Source of the DNA: Spinacia oleracea
Lineage: Eukaryota > Streptophyta > Magnoliopsida > Caryophyllales > Amaranthaceae
Direction of reading: 5' to 3'
DNA length: 64,000 nucleotides
NCBI RefSeq assembly: GCF_020520425.1
Contig: NC_079487.1
Location: forward strand, 47,313,219-47,377,218
Part shown: piece after piece, positions 33,318 through 46,654 of the stretch
Numbering within the stretch: the first letter of the stretch is position 1
Layout: every line of letters begins with the position of its first letter
Translations under genes and position numbers: made by a program
The notes under the pieces: model-generated
Seen by the model: only the letters and a program-made list of their open reading frames with translations
Databases searched by the model: none
What the model was told of the DNA's origin: nothing

Positions 33318-33513
33318 TACTGACTACATATTGTGAAAGTCTTTTGTTAATGAATTAATAGGAAATAGAAAAAACAGTCAGATACCCTAAGTTAGCTAAA
33401 TAATTTTGGCATTTGTGTGTTTTAATAATTAAGGAGTAATGTTCTATGTATTTTCGTGTATTAAAACATGTATATTCAACCTTTCAGGTGGTTTTTGGTG
33501 ATAAAAGTAGTCA

Positions 33514-35989
33514 ATGATGGGCAAACAAAAACATATTACATCGTTTTTTAATAAACGAAAAGAGCCAGAGAAAGATACACCTACATCTAATGGAGAAAAG
33601 GGGCCTTCTAACATTCAAAGAACGAATGATGCAATTCCGTCTACTGAGGATGATAGTATACAAGAAGAAGTTCCTGCATCGCATAATATCAATATTGTAG
33701 ATATTGGTCTCAATTCTCTAGAACGAGATCCGGGATTACGTCCACCAATGTGGGTTTATCCAGTTGGAAAACGAGATGAAATACGAAGAGCTTATAAGAT
33801 TTTGAAGGTCTATCAACCTCGCTTGAAAAGATACCCATTGTCGGGGCAAGTACAACATCGTCGTAGTTTTCAATGTGCTTGGTATGATAAGTTTCCTGAT
33901 TGGTTAGAGTACTCACCTTCAAAGGATGCTGCATTTTGTCTACCATGCTATTTATATTATGAAACACCTAATTCCCGAATGGAAACCTTCACAGTAAGTG
34001 GTTTCAAAAATTGGAAAAGGGTGAATAACGGAAAAGATTGTGCTTTTCTTACTCACATTGGAAAAGGTCCTTGCTCATCACATAAAAATGCAGTTCAATC
34101 TTTTAAAGGGATTCGGAAACAAAAAGGACATATTCGCAATGTTTTGAACAAGCAAAGTGAAGCACAAATCAAGCAGAATAGACTACGTCTTAAGACCTCA
34201 ATTGATGTGATTCGTTTATTAACTCTTCAAGCTTGTCCTTTGAGAGGCCATGATGAGTCTATCCATTCAGATAATCAAGGAAACTTTCTTGAGTACAGGA
34301 AAAATTTGGCCTTGTACAATAAAGATGTTTCTAAGGCAATAAGGCAAGCTCCATATAATGCAAAATATATAGCTCCTTCAATTCAAAAAGAGATTCTTCA
34401 TATTATATCTTGTAAGATTCGTAATTACATCAGAGAAGAAATTGGAGACTCAAAATTTTGTATCATTGTTGATGAGGCACGAGATGAATCAAAGAGAGAG
34501 CAAATGGGTCTTGTTTTGAGATTTGTTGATAAATGCGGGTCAATTATGGAGCGCTTCTTTGACCTTGTACATGTTTCTGATACTACCGCAGTAACCCTCA
34601 AAGGTGAGTTATGCACTGTTCTTGCTCGAAATAATTTAGCAATTGAAAATATTCGGGGGCAGGGTTATGATGGTGCTAGTAATATCAGAGGTGAATGGAA
34701 TGGATTACAGGCATTATTTCTCTCTGATTGTCCATATGCTTATTATGTGCACTGTTTTGCACATCGCTTACAACTTGCATTGGTTGCCGCCTCTAGAGAT
34801 GTCAGTCATGTTCATCAGTTTTTTTCTCACTTAAGTTTCATTGTCAATGTCATAAGTGCATCTCCTAAACGACAAGATGAATTGCAAACAAAAAAGGCAG
34901 CTGAAATAGAGTTCTTGTTATCTATTGGTGAGTTGGAGACTGGCAGAGGATCTAATCAAAAGTGTACTTTGAAACGTGCTGGTGATACACGTTGGGGTTC
35001 ACACGTTTACTCTATTCGTAGTTTGATTAAAATGTATGATGCAATAGTGTCTGTTATGGAAAAGATTAAGGTTGATAAGTTTTGCAATAATCATCAACGT
35101 GGGGATGCGGATGGTGCTTTGGATTTAATGATTTCATATGACTTTGTATTTATTGCACATATGATGGAGAGTATATTAGGAATTGCTGACGTCCTTTCTC
35201 AGGCTTTGCAACAAAAAAATCAAGATATTGTTAATGCCTTAAAGTTAGTCTCTACTACTAAATCACTTCTTCAAAAGATGAGGGAAGATGGTTGGAGTAA
35301 TCTTGTGGAGAAAGTTGGATCTTTTTGTGAACAACATGATATTTTGATACCTGATATGAGTGCTCCTTATATTGCTCGTAAAGGGAGAGCTCGACATCAA
35401 CCAGATCAAGTAACAAAGGATCACTATTATCGGGTTGAAATATTCATTGCTAGTATTGATAAACAGTTGCATGTGATCAATAAATCGATTTAGTGAGAGA
35501 GCAATGGAACTCTTGAAGTTCTCATCAATGTTGGAGCCAAAAGAGTGGTTCAAAATTTTTGATGTTGATCAAATTTGTTCTCTTGCAGAAAAGTACTATC
35601 CAATGGATTTCACACCACAAGAGATTCACAATTTGAAATATCAATTAGAACACTTTATTTGTGATGCAAAGGATGATCCCCATTTCACACAGATGTCTAC
35701 CTTGCAGGAGGTGTGCCAACAATTGGCAAAAACAGGATTGTCAAGGGTATTTTTTTTATTTGATAGACTAATACGTCTTATTCTGACTCTTCCTGTATCG
35801 ACAGCTACCGCGGAGAGGGCGTTCTCAGCCATGAAAATTATGAAGACAAGACTAAGGAATAAGATGGAAGATGATTATCTTACAGACAGCTTGGTTATCT
35901 ACATTGAGAGGAAAATTTCTAAAACATTTAGTACAAAGTCTGTTATTGATGATTTAAAATTGTTGAAAGAACGTAGGGCATTATCTTGA
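33514..35989 (+). pseudogene. hAT transposase, zf-TTF / DUF4371 / hAT-dimerisation type (frameshifted)
   Basis: Transposase of the outer hAT element. After an N-terminal basic region (residues 1-30) comes a TTF-type zinc-binding segment (FQCAWYDKFPDW and AFCLPCYLYYE, about residues 119-150). The DUF4371/RNase H-like core has IIVDEARDE (Asp 320) and GQGYDGASN (Asp 386), then the CHRL-like block CFAHRLQLAL. The C-terminal dimerisation domain has TATAERAFSAMKIMKTRLRN (about 35800-35860). The first frame stops at 35493. The downstream frame, from before 35504, continues the same family alignment, so a 1-nt indel lies near 35475-35490, just before the dimerisation part. Upstream, GT/AG-like sites near 32280, 32539 and 33487 suggest 5' non-coding exons. 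Length and domain order otherwise fit the family. Confidence 0.9.
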
Positions 35990-36184
35990 CTAAGAAATTA
36001 TGAAGTAACACACATATTTTGAAATATAAAAGCGATTTACATTATTATTATTGCGATTCTATTTATATTTGTATTTGAAATTTCATGTTATTTTTGTAGT
36101 AGTATACTAGTATTTGTGTCATTTAAATTTGCGAAGAAAATTTCCCTTGGCCCCCCCTAATAATTGGTTCAAGATCCGCCACTG

Positions 36185-36771
36185 CCCAGGCCCACCGCAA
36201 GGCAGGCCCAGCCCGCGCCAAGGCCATGGGAAATGGGCTGCCTTGCGTTTGTGTGTTTGTGTTCATGCACGATTCCTAAAGCTATTAGGATTTGGTATAT
36301 GATTAAATTCCTAATCCGAAAAGGATAAATTAATTAATTAGAGTTCTTATAGGATTCTAGTTTAATTAATTCGTATCCTAGTAGGATTCCAATTCCCTTT
36401 CCATACCTCTATAAATAAGAGCCTAGGGTCATAATTTATAGAGACAATTGAAGTATTCAAAGGGTAAGTTTTTGAAAGAAAATTCAGCCATACACTTGCA
36501 CTAACCTAGCCGAAAATCCTAGCACCTTATGGGCGATTCTAGTTGGTCAATCTTGAGGCGGATCCGGACGTACTGTGGACTATCTACGGAGGGACGACAC
36601 TTGGAGTCCTAAAGGCTTGTTCTTGTTCGGTTCGGGCGCAGCTAGGGAGGGCACGCAACAAAGTGTATGCATCTAAACTATGCTAAATGATTATGTGTAA
36701 ATAATATGCTTTCCTGGCTTTATGGTTTTTCCGCATGATTTATGTTTTGTCATATGAATCATAACCTAACA
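36185..36771 (+). repeat. 5' LTR of copia C, truncated
   Basis: It aligns to the last 620 bp or so of the 3' LTR, beginning CCCAGGCCCACCGCAAGG (compare 45019). A TATA box CTATAAATAAG lies near 36409. Its first ~750 bp are missing at the hAT border. Confidence 0.9.
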
Positions 36772-36772
36772 G

Positions 36773-36785
36773 TGGTATCACGAGC
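36773..36785 (+). promoter_or_regulatory. Primer-binding site of copia C
   Basis: TGGTATCACGAGC, one base after the LTR end. It resembles the initiator tRNA-Met site. Confidence 0.75.
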
Positions 36786-39416
36786 CTCTTATTATTTTCA
36801 TAATCTAAATTGCATAAACATGGTTAAATTTCACAAATTTGCAAGGAATTAAAAGGGGTGATTAATTTTCGTAATTGTTAATTAATTGCAAATTGCGTTT
36901 ATTTAATTATATGTACGCAGTTTTTTGGCAGTTTCTTCGTTACTCACCCAAATCGAGTGATTTTTGTGTCAATTCCGCATGTAAAAGGCATTCTAAATTT
37001 TTCGGCCGAACCCAGAATTCCCAAATTCGAAGCCTAACCATGACTTTTCGGAGGTTTTAGTTTTTCGAACGCAAAAGTTTGTAAATTTAAGATGTTAAAT
37101 TAAGTATTTGCGATTCTTGTTGATAAATCTTGAATTTTTGATTGACATACAGTATATGTTTAACACGTTTGAATGCCTAGCCTTGTTAATTATACAACCT
37201 AATTCGTAATTATGATTAATTTGTTGAAATTCGAATAATTTAGAATTAATTTGATTTTCATAATTAATTAATAGTTTAATTAGGTATCTATGATTAAAAT
37301 CCACCATAAAAATTGTTAATTTATGTTAAATTTTTAATTTTTATGACCTAGATTTGAATCCATGTTAATCGGAAATTAATTGATTAATAAATTTTCGATT
37401 TTTCGCCCTAAAATTATGAAATTAATATGTTTTATTAATTTTGAATTAAAATTTTTAAATTTTTATGAAAACGCTCATTAATGTTGCACGCACAAAGCAA
37501 TGGAAGCTACGTGTTACCCTTAAGGGGTGTTGAATAGTGCGGGCACGCGACGACGAGCAAGGGAGCTCGTCGCCCGTGCGGTACGAATGCAGCGAGCAAC
37601 ATAGCGCATGGCGCGCGCACGAGGCAACACAACCATGCGTGTGTGCGTGTGTGCTATGCGATGGGCAAGGGCGACGATGCAATGCACGAGCGACGAGCAA
37701 GACGCGTGTGGGCAGCGATGCTGCCGCGCCACAGCGCGCCTGGCTCGCCCAGCCAGCAAGCAGAACGCGCGAGCAGGGAGCGATCCCTCGCTCGGCGCGC
37801 GCTGGCCTGCGCAGCAACACGCGACACAACACAAGGCTGCGCTCAGCGTGGCCAGCTGTGGCGTGTCGCTGTGTGTGCTTTGTGCTATGATCAATCGAAC
37901 GGGGCGCGAGCCTCGTAGCTTGATGGGGCTTGGGCGCAAGCCCAAGTGCCTCGTCTCGCGACGATTGGTACGTCTTGATTTTAATTTTAATTTTCAGTTC
38001 GGAAACGATTTTAATTAATTTTAAAATTCAAAATTTAAATTGTTTTCTTGTATTTTAATTTTGAATATTATAATTATTATAAATTTTATTTATACTAATT
38101 ATTTTACTAAAATTAAATCTTGAATTAATTTAAATTCGTTTAATTCAACTGAAATAAATTAAATTAATGGATTCGATTATAAATTTATATGAGCTTTAAA
38201 TTTTAATAAAATTTGTATGTTTCCGGTTAGACTAGAAATACATTTTTATGTTTAAAATTAGTAAAGCATATGAATTTATTGGTTTAAGTGGGAGCATTTT
38301 AGTCATAAACTCTTGATTAGGTCTACAAATCCCTTAAGGTTAAAAAACTTGATTAGAATTAATAAGGACTAAATAATTGGTAGATTATTGGTGCCCTTGA
38401 TTAATTGCTGCAAATATTTATGTGATGCATAACGTGTTTTACTAACCAACTACGTGGGACATTCATGATAATGAATGGGTGAATGGTATATATTTTATAT
38501 GTACTGTTTTGCAGGTTATGAAGTGACTAGTATGGCCCAAATAGGATAGAAAATATGGTCTGCGTACCATTAATTTGAATGTAATTGGTCTAAAGTACCA
38601 AAATTGTTTTTCAATTCAAATATGGTCTGCGTACCATCAAATAGTTGTAATTAGTTTAATTATAGCTTATCCTATTTGAAGAAAATGGCGCCTCCCACGG
38701 AGATTTTAAAGACGGACTTTGAAGTTGAAGCTTCAAGATGAAGTCGGGCCATACTAGATCACATTTATCTTATGCATGTTTTAAGTTATTTATTGCTTTT
38801 AAATATGTCTTAAATATGCATGAGATCAAAGCTTGATTATGTTGCATGATTAAGGATTTTAGTTCACTTAAAATTTAACCAACATAGTAAGAGCCTTAAG
38901 TTCCAAACTTAAAAATTGAGTTAAAAGGTGCCATGCCAAAATAACACTTACTTGGATATCCTTTCTTCATCGATCTTAGTAATAGTTTTCCGCCATAGCG
39001 AGGTGTTACTTATCGATACTAAAGGGGTAAGGTACACAAATAAATTGTGAGTACATGTTAGTTTTGGTGAAACTCAACGATATAAGTAAGGAGTCCTTTT
39101 ATGTCGTGGCAAAATCGATAGGTTTACCTAATAAGTTCTTAGATGTGCCTATCAACCAAGAATAGTTTCTAGACTATTAGCAAAAGGCTTTTGCTTACCT
39201 AAAAGATTTTAGAATTAAGTCTAAATACATAATGTGCTTAATTTTTCAATGGATTTTAGGATCTTGGAATCATTTTATTCACTCCTGCCAGAACACATAA
39301 CTTGAATAAAATGCTTAATGAACATTGAATTATGCATGTATGCTAGAATTTAAGTTTATTAAGAGAAACTGTGAATGGTTATTTATTTGTTTATTCTTTT
39401 CAATTGTAGTTTTACT
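36786..39416 (+). other. Long untranslated leader of copia C
   Basis: AT-rich leader of 2.6 kb, collinear with the leader of element B (3985-6695), with a GC-rich island at 37488-37965. No supported gene. Confidence 0.8.
37488..37965. other. GC-rich island inside the copia C leader
   Basis: This is the counterpart of 5461-5935 in element B. Its borders match B, but the interior differs in sequence and arrangement. Several frames are open on both strands at once, as expected from high GC rather than coding. Confidence 0.6.
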
Positions 39417-42400
39417 ATGGCAAACAACAATCAAAACATCATCATGGGTTCTGAGCTTATGGTCAAGCTGAACCTAACGAATTTTCTTGAATGGGAAGCT
39501 AAGCTAGTTGAAATAGTCAGACTCAATGGACTTGAGTATGTACTATTACATCCCATGCCAAGCTACTATGCCAGAGACATGACTCCTGAAAGATTTTCCG
39601 CCTGGGATGCGGATCTCAAAAAGGTTATGAGTCTCATCCTGAACAATATCCCTGATGAATGGGCTAGAAGTTTTGTAGCTTATGAACCTTTTACGCTCAT
39701 CAAGAATCTGAGGGATATCTGTCGTGGAAGCACGGAGGACAGGGACCTAAACGTCCATGAGTTGATTGAATCAATGTCTGGTCTAAAGGTTAGTTCTCCC
39801 AACAGGTGTTATAGGATGGAAGTCCAAGAAACACATGTTCAGCTCCTTCGCACTAAACAAAGGGTAGGCGTCCCACTAAGGTTCCATGTGGATCTTATGC
39901 TTTCATATTTTGATCGCCTAAGTCTGCTAGGAACACCAATAAGCGAAAGGATGGCAGTCTCTATCTTGCTCAATTCACTGCACAGTGGGTTTGGTCGCTT
40001 CAAGCAACTATACCTAAGTGAACCAAGAGAAGAAACATTTGCAGAATTTGTTCACCTTGTCAGAAAGGCTGAGATAATACTGGACTGCGAAGCCAAAGAT
40101 TTACTCAAGGCTAAAGGGAGACCGTTCCAGAAAAGTGGAAAGTCCAAGGGCAATGCTAAATCAAAGCAGGACAAGTCCACATCAAGCTGTCTTTATTGTG
40201 ATGGAATAGGCCATTACAAAAGAGAATGTCCAAAGCTAAAGGAAGATCAGAAGAACGGAACAGTCGTTCCATCTTCAGGTATTTTTGTTATAGACTGTAC
40301 ACTTGTTAATTCAACTTCTTGGGTATTAGATACAGGTTGTGGCTCACACTTATGTTCCAATTCTCAGGGACTAAGAAGAAGTAGAAAGTTAAGCAAGGGT
40401 GAAGTCGACCTACGAGTGGGAAATGGAGCACGGATTGCTGCATTAGCTTTAGGAACTTATTATTTGTCGTTGCCCTCTGGGCTAGTTTCGGAACTGGAAG
40501 AGTGTTTCCATGTTCCAAGCCTTACTAAAAACATCATTTCAGTTTCTTGCTTAGATGCTAAGGGATTTTCCTTTTTAATTAAAGACAATAGTTGTTCATT
40601 TTATTTTAAAGAGATGTTTTATGGATCTGCTAGATTAGTCAATGGACTTTATTTATTAGATCACGACAAACAAGTTTATAACATAAATACCAAAAAGGCC
40701 AAAAAAGATGATTCAGATCTCACCTATCTGTGGCATTGTCGATTAGGCCATATTAACTTGAAACGCATAAGAAAGACTTCAAAAGGAAGGAATTCGAGAA
40801 CCATTTGACTTAGAGGATTATGGTAAGTGCGAATCATGTTTACTTGGCAAAATGACAAAGCAACCTTTCTCTAAAGTTGGAGAAAGAGCAACTGAACTAT
40901 TGGGTTTAATCCATACAGATGTATGTGGGCCAATGAGTACAAATGCTAGAGGTGGTTTCAGCTACTTTATCACTTTCACTGATGACTTCAGTAGATATGG
41001 TTATGTCTACCTAATGAAGCATAAGTCTGAATCCTTTGATAAATTCAAGGAATTTCAGAGTGAAGTAGAGAATCAATTAGGCAAGAAGATTAAGGCACTG
41101 CGGTCTGATAGAGGCGTTGAATATCTGAGCTATGAATTTGATGACCATCTGAAAGAATGTGGAATTCTATCAGAATTGACCCCTCCTGGAACACCACAAT
41201 GGAACGGTGTATCGGAACGGAGGAACAGAACCCTGCTAGACATGGTTAGGTCAATGATGGGTCAGGCCGAACTTCCAATAGAATTTTGGGGACATGCACT
41301 AAATACAGCTGCACTCACTATAAATAGAGCTCCGTCTAAAGCTGTCGAAAAGACTCCATATGAGTTATGGTTTAGAAAACCTCCAAAAGTGTCTTTTATT
41401 AAGATTTGGGGATGTGAAGTATACGTCAAACGATTAATTTCAGACAAACTTCATCCAAAATCTGACAAATGTATCCTTGTGGGATATCCAAAGGAAACAA
41501 AGGGGTATTACTTCTACAATACATCTGAGAACAAGGTGTTTGTTGCTCGAGATGGTGTCTTTTTGGAGAAGGATCACATTTCCAAAATGACAAGTGGGAG
41601 AAAAGTAGACCTCGAAGAAATTCGAGTCGAACAACAAACTCTAGAGAATGCTCAAGATGACATTCAAGATGAAACTCAGAGATCTTTAGAAGAATCTGGT
41701 GAGGATCATGGTCAATCTAGAGATGTAACCCCGCGTAGATCGCAGAGATATAGATCTCAACCGGAAAGGTACTTAGGTATTTTGACGAACGAGAGCTATG
41801 ACGTTCTATTACTTGAAAGTGATGAACCTGCGACTTACAAACAAGCTATGACGAGCCCTAGCTCCAAGCAATGGCAAGAAGCCATGCAATCTGAATTAGA
41901 CTCCATGTCTGAAAACCAAGTATGGGATTTGGTCGATTTGCCAGATGGCTACCAAGCCATTGGAAGCAAATGGGTTTTCAAACTGAAAAAGGACAAGGAT
42001 GGGAAACTTGAAGTTTTCAAAGCTAGATTGGTTGCAAAAGGTTACAGGCAAGTCCACGGTGTGGATTACGATGAAACCTTTTCACCAGTTGCAATGCTAA
42101 AGTCTATTCGGATAATGTTAGCAATCGCTGCATATAACGATTACGAAATATGGCAGATGGATGTCAAAACTGCTTTCTTAAACGGCGTTTTAACAGAAAC
42201 TGTGTTTATGACACAACCTGGAGGTTTTGAGGATCCAAAGAATGCTAAAAAGGTATGCACGCTAAAGAAATCAATCTACGGATTGAAGCAGGCATCCAGG
42301 AGCTGGAATATACGTTTTGATGAAGCAGTCAGTGACTTTGGTTTCATCAAGAACGCAGACGAATCTTGTGTATACAAGAAGGTCAGTGGGAGCAAAGTTG

Positions 42401-43408
42401 CTTTCCTAGTATTATATGTCGATGACATATTACTTATCGGAAATGACATTCCTATGTTGAACTCTGTCAAGATTTGGCTTGGGAAATGTTTTTCGATGAA
42501 GGATCTAGGAGAAGCACAGTACATATTGGGCATCAAGATTTACAGAGATAGATCTAAAAAGATGATTGGACTTAGTCAAAGAACTTATATCAATAAGGTG
42601 CTTGATAGGTTCAAGATGGCAGACTCCAAGCGAGGCTACCTACCCATGTCGATCTCATGGAATAACTCTAAGCAAGACTCAGTGCCCAAAAACACTTGAT
42701 GAGCGTAGACGAATGAATGGGATTCCGTATGCATCATTGATTGGTTCAATAATGTATGCTATGATATGTACACGCCCGGATGTTGCGTACGCACTCAGTG
42801 CTACGAGCAGATACCAGTCAGACCCAGGAGAGGCACATTAGACTGCTGCCAAGAACATTCTGAAGTACCTGAAAAGGCACAAAGATGACTTCCTGGTCTA
42901 TGGTGGAGATGATGAATTAATTGTTAAAGGCTATACGGACGCAAGTTTCCAAACCGAGAAAGATGATTTCAGATCACAGTCTGGGTTTGTCTTCTGCCTC
43001 AACGGAGGTGCAGTAAGCTGGAAAAGTGCTAAGCAAAGCACCATTGCGGAATCTACAACTGAAGCGGAGTACATTGCTGCACATGAAGCAGCAAAGTAAG
43101 CTATATGGCTAAGGAAGTTCATAGGTGAACTTGGTGTAGTCCCCTCCATTAAAGGACCAATAGCCCTGTATTGTGATAAGAACGGAGCTATTGCACAGGC
43201 AAAGGAGCCTAGACACCACCGAAGAGTCAAGCATGTACTTCGTAGATTTCACCTTCTACGAGAGTTCGTTGAAAGAAAAGAAGTCGAGATAAGCAAGATT
43301 GGAACTGATGACAACATATCAGATCCATTGACTAAACCTCTGCCGCAGGCGAAGCACAACTCGCACACTGCAGCTATGGGAATCAAGCATGTTGGAGAAT
43401 GGCTTTGA
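39417..43408 (+). pseudogene. Copia C gag-pol region
   Basis: Gag starts at the ATG of MANNNQNIIMGS. A zinc knuckle CLYCDGIGHYKREC lies near 40190-40230, and the protease has WVLDTGCGSHLC near 40320. GAG-pre-integrase reads LWHCRLGHINLKRI. The integrase core shows LIHTDVCGPMS, DRGVEY and NGVSERRNRTLLD. RT has FKARLVAKGYRQ, MDVKTAFLNG and YVDDILLIGND. RNase H has GYTDASFQ and EAEYIAA, and the end is GEWL. This is the complete domain order of Ty1/copia. It is a relic broken at about four to six points. Confidence 0.9.
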
Positions 43409-44273
43409 TGTCCTTATTTAATGTTTTAAAGTTTTAGAGTTTAATTCTTTGTAAAACATTATTGGTTAATCATTCACAATAAATGAATAGAATTCATATT
43501 TCCATTTAATTTGTGGTTTATTAAATGATGAGTCCCTTCAATTTGACGGTATATTCAAGATAGACTGTCAGGACCAGTCCTGTGACTAAGAAATGTCTAT
43601 CAAGTGAACTTGAATGTCAAAGGTTGAAAATGGTCCTAGGTCGGAGTTTTCTATAAAATTGGACGCATAGAAAACGTTAGACGACTATAATGCAAGATGA
43701 CTAGTAGTTCTATTTCTTGAACTATGTGGACATGGCAATGTCATAATCATTTGCGTAGATACTTACTTTGGGAACACTAGTATCGGACAGACCTATGAAA
43801 CTTAACTGTAAGAGATGAAAATCTGTCATAAGTAAATTTCATTAAAATTATTAGACACTAAATCCTCAATACCTGAGTGATTTGAGATTACTTGTTTGAG
43901 AACTGGTTACTTTAACGTTGACCAACCGTCGCACCGTAAAAGGAGGCTATAAAGGCAACGCTCAGGTAATCACCTATCAAACGAAGTCTAATCTCAAGAT
44001 CGCAAGATTGGAATTGTCCTCCCATAAATCGGGATGAGATGCTTAAAAGTTGTACAAGGCCACTCGGAGAGCTAGAAACTGTAAAATGCATGGCCGTGCT
44101 CGGATAAATCATAGGCTATGATTATCTGTTTATTTGATCAGTTGAACTCTGAAACCGAGAAACACCTCTGGACATAATAAGGATGACAACTCTTACCTTA
44201 TGTTCAAGAGCAAGCATCGAGCGACAAAGGAATTAGGTAAATGCACACTTGTCCCTATGGACAAGTGGGAGAC
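43409..44273 (+). other. Copia C 3' untranslated region and polypurine tract
   Basis: Very similar to 1488-2351 of element A. It ends in ACAAGTGGGAGAC, next to the LTR start. No gene is seen. Confidence 0.75.
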
Positions 44274-45641
44274 TGAAGGAAATAGTGCCCTTGGTCCAAG
44301 TACGCATTCAATGTTAAGTCTAATAAATGCGGTTCAGTATTAATTAACAAGTTAATAATTCAGTGAGATCAAGTGAGCTGAATGCCTAGCTAGAGGCCGC
44401 TTCAGTTCAAGTGGAATTAATGATATTAATCCACAGCTTACTCTTGACTGAACCCGTAGGGTCACACAAATAGTACGTAAACGGATCAAGTATTTAATGG
44501 AACTAAATACTCCATCTATGGATATTCGGAATCGACGGATCTTGGTTTCAGTGGGAGCTGAGATCGTCACAAGCAAGAAATGAATACTCCGGAAACGATG
44601 ATATTGCCGGAAACGGAAATATGGATCGTATCGGAAATATAAATATTATCCAAGTCGTAGATGTTGCCGGAAACGGAAACATGGTACGTATCGGAAAATA
44701 TTAACGGAAATGGAAATATTGCCGGAATCGGAAATATTGCCGGAAACGGAAATATTGTCAGAATCGGAAATATTATCGGAATCGGAAAATAATTCCGGAA
44801 ACGGAAATATTAAATATTTGTTCGAAACGGAAATTAATTCCGGAATCGGAAATATTAAATATTGTTCGTATCGGAAATGAATTCCGGAACCGGGAATTTA
44901 ATCGGAAGCGTATCGTACGAATAAGCATCGGACGAGGCCTGCCGGACGAATGCTGAGCACGAAGCCGGGCCATCGCCAAGCAAGCCAAACGCGTGCCACA
45001 CGCCAAGCCAAGGCAGCGCCCAGGCCCACTGCAAGGCAGGCCCAGCGCGCGCCAAGGCCATGGCTGCGTTGCGGGCCTCGTGGCGTGGGCTGAGCGCGCG
45101 CACGCATAGGCGCCCCTCGTGGGCTGCCGTGCGTCTGTGTGTTTGTGTTCATGCACGATTCCTAAAGCTATTAGGATTTGGTATATGATTAAATTCCTAA
45201 TCCTAAAAGGATAAATTAATTAATTAGAGTTCTTATAGGATTCTAGTTTAATTAATTCGTATCCTAGTAGGATTCCAATTCCCTTTCCATACCTCTATAA
45301 ATAAGAGCCTAGGGTCATAATTTATAGAGACAATTGAAGTATTCAAAGGGTAAGTTTTTGAAAGAAAATTCAGCCATACACTTGCACTAACCTAGCCGAA
45401 AATCCTAGCACCTTAAGGGCGATTCTAGTTGGTCAATCTTGAGGCGGATCCGGACGTACTGTGGACTATCTACGGAGGGACGACACTTGGAGTCCTAAAG
45501 ACTTGTTCTTGTTCTTGTTCGGTTCGGGCGCAGTTAGGGAGGGCACGCAATAAAGTGTATGCATCTAAACTATGCTAAATGATTATGTGTAAATAATATG
45601 CTTTCCTGGCTTTATGGTTTTTCCGCATGATTTACCTAACA
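44274..45641 (+). repeat. 3' LTR of copia C
   Basis: A 1368-bp LTR begins TGAAGGAAATAGTGCCC and ends TTTACCTAACA. The U3 repeat array lies at 44576-44905, the GC-rich island at about 44930-45150, and the TATA box CTATAAATAAG near 45294. It continues to within a few bases of a poly-C/CT stretch. Confidence 0.92.
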
Positions 45642-46654
45642 CCCCCCCCCTCTCTCTCTAAGCACATTGTTCTTCATTTTTGTTAATTTTGGGACGCTCG
45701 AAATAGAAATAGGACTATAGAAATGAGACAGAGGGAGTGCCAAAAATTAGGATCGATACTCAACTTAATTACGCCTAAACAACCGTCTCGTTCTTCATCA
45801 TCCCATTAACTCTCCAACCTTAATTATTTTCAATGTCAATTTAATTCAATTCCCGAATCTTCTCTCATTCTCCTGTAGAGTTCATTCATAATTTAACCTC
45901 CCACTAATAGAATGTATGACTAACCCTTTTTGAAATGGTAGGAGGTTATAGGGTGCTTTAATTTAACATTTTGATTGTTTATTTTCATGCATGCAATTCA
46001 AGTTGTAGTACCACCTCCCCCCTCTCTCTAAGCACATTATTTTTTATTTTTCTTAAGAATATTGGAAGTATGTTGTTTATTTTTCTTGCTTAATTAGTAG
46101 TAATTCATTTTGCAGAGAAGAAGAATCTTATACTGTATGGTTTCCATGTAAATTATTAAAGGTGGGTAAATCGTCTTCAACATTTTGAGACTTTTAGGTG
46201 GTTTATTTGTATATGTTTGTTGTTAGGGAACTTACATTTAGTTTTAATTTTGCTATAAGAAAAGTTTTGTCAATGTAGTTCAATAGTTAAAATTTGTTAA
46301 GCATTTCCCTTAATGGGATATCATGAGTATACTTGTACACTGTAACAGTTTTGTTTGATTTTTGTACAAATGATATGTTCTTGGTGGTAATAGGTGATTT
46401 AAAGTGGATCTGTTTTTTCAGGGGAGATGAACATAAGTAGAAAAATGTAATGATTAAAAAGGCAAGACTTCATAGTCCGTAAAATTTTATTATTGTCATT
46501 TGATTTAAACACTTTCTAACACCAGCTTAAAAACAACATAACTTCTAAACACCATTATACTACATTGATGAACGGGTCCAAAAACTAGTTGTCATAAAGC
46601 AACAAGCCAAACAACGTACAAGTATGTCGGTAAGTGTAGCCTTTTCCTCTTGAA
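45642..46654. other. Intergenic DNA right of copia C
   Basis: AT-rich, with CT-rich stretches. A short segment around CCCCCTCTCTCTAAGCACATT occurs twice, at about 45643-45670 and 46017-46047. A MITE-like end (GAGACAGAGGGAGTG) lies near 45726. No gene was recognised. Confidence 0.5.

Larger units (their letters stand above)
26766..36184 (+). mobile_element. hAT transposon with TTF-finger transposase, carrying nested insertions
   Basis: The left terminus is CAGGGGCGGATTTGAA and the right terminus is TTCAAGATCCGCCACTG, imperfect inverted repeats of the CAGTGGCGGAT type. It encodes a hAT transposase (33514-35989). The 9.4-kb span includes a nested non-autonomous hAT (26971-32065) and a MITE (32989-33317), leaving a native element of about 4 kb. 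The right flank is a copia C LTR, and the left flank is a truncated MITE. The 8 bp after the right end (CCCAGGCC) match the 8 bp before the left end (AATAGGCC) only in the last five bases, so the left flank was probably altered after insertion. Confidence 0.85.
36185..45641 (+). mobile_element. Copia element C, nearly complete
   Basis: It comprises a truncated 5' LTR (36185-36771), primer-binding site, 2.6-kb leader, gag-pol (39417-43408), 3' untranslated region and a full 3' LTR (44274-45641). Its 5' LTR begins at the right end of the hAT element, in the middle of the LTR. A rough hand comparison of the shared LTR parts outside the GC-rich island shows about 1% differences, which would suggest an age under about a million years. 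It is broken at several points (about four to six). Confidence 0.92.

Noticed and set aside
37455-38018. Several long frames on both strands
   Set aside because: Same explanation as the element B island; they are non-coding leader.
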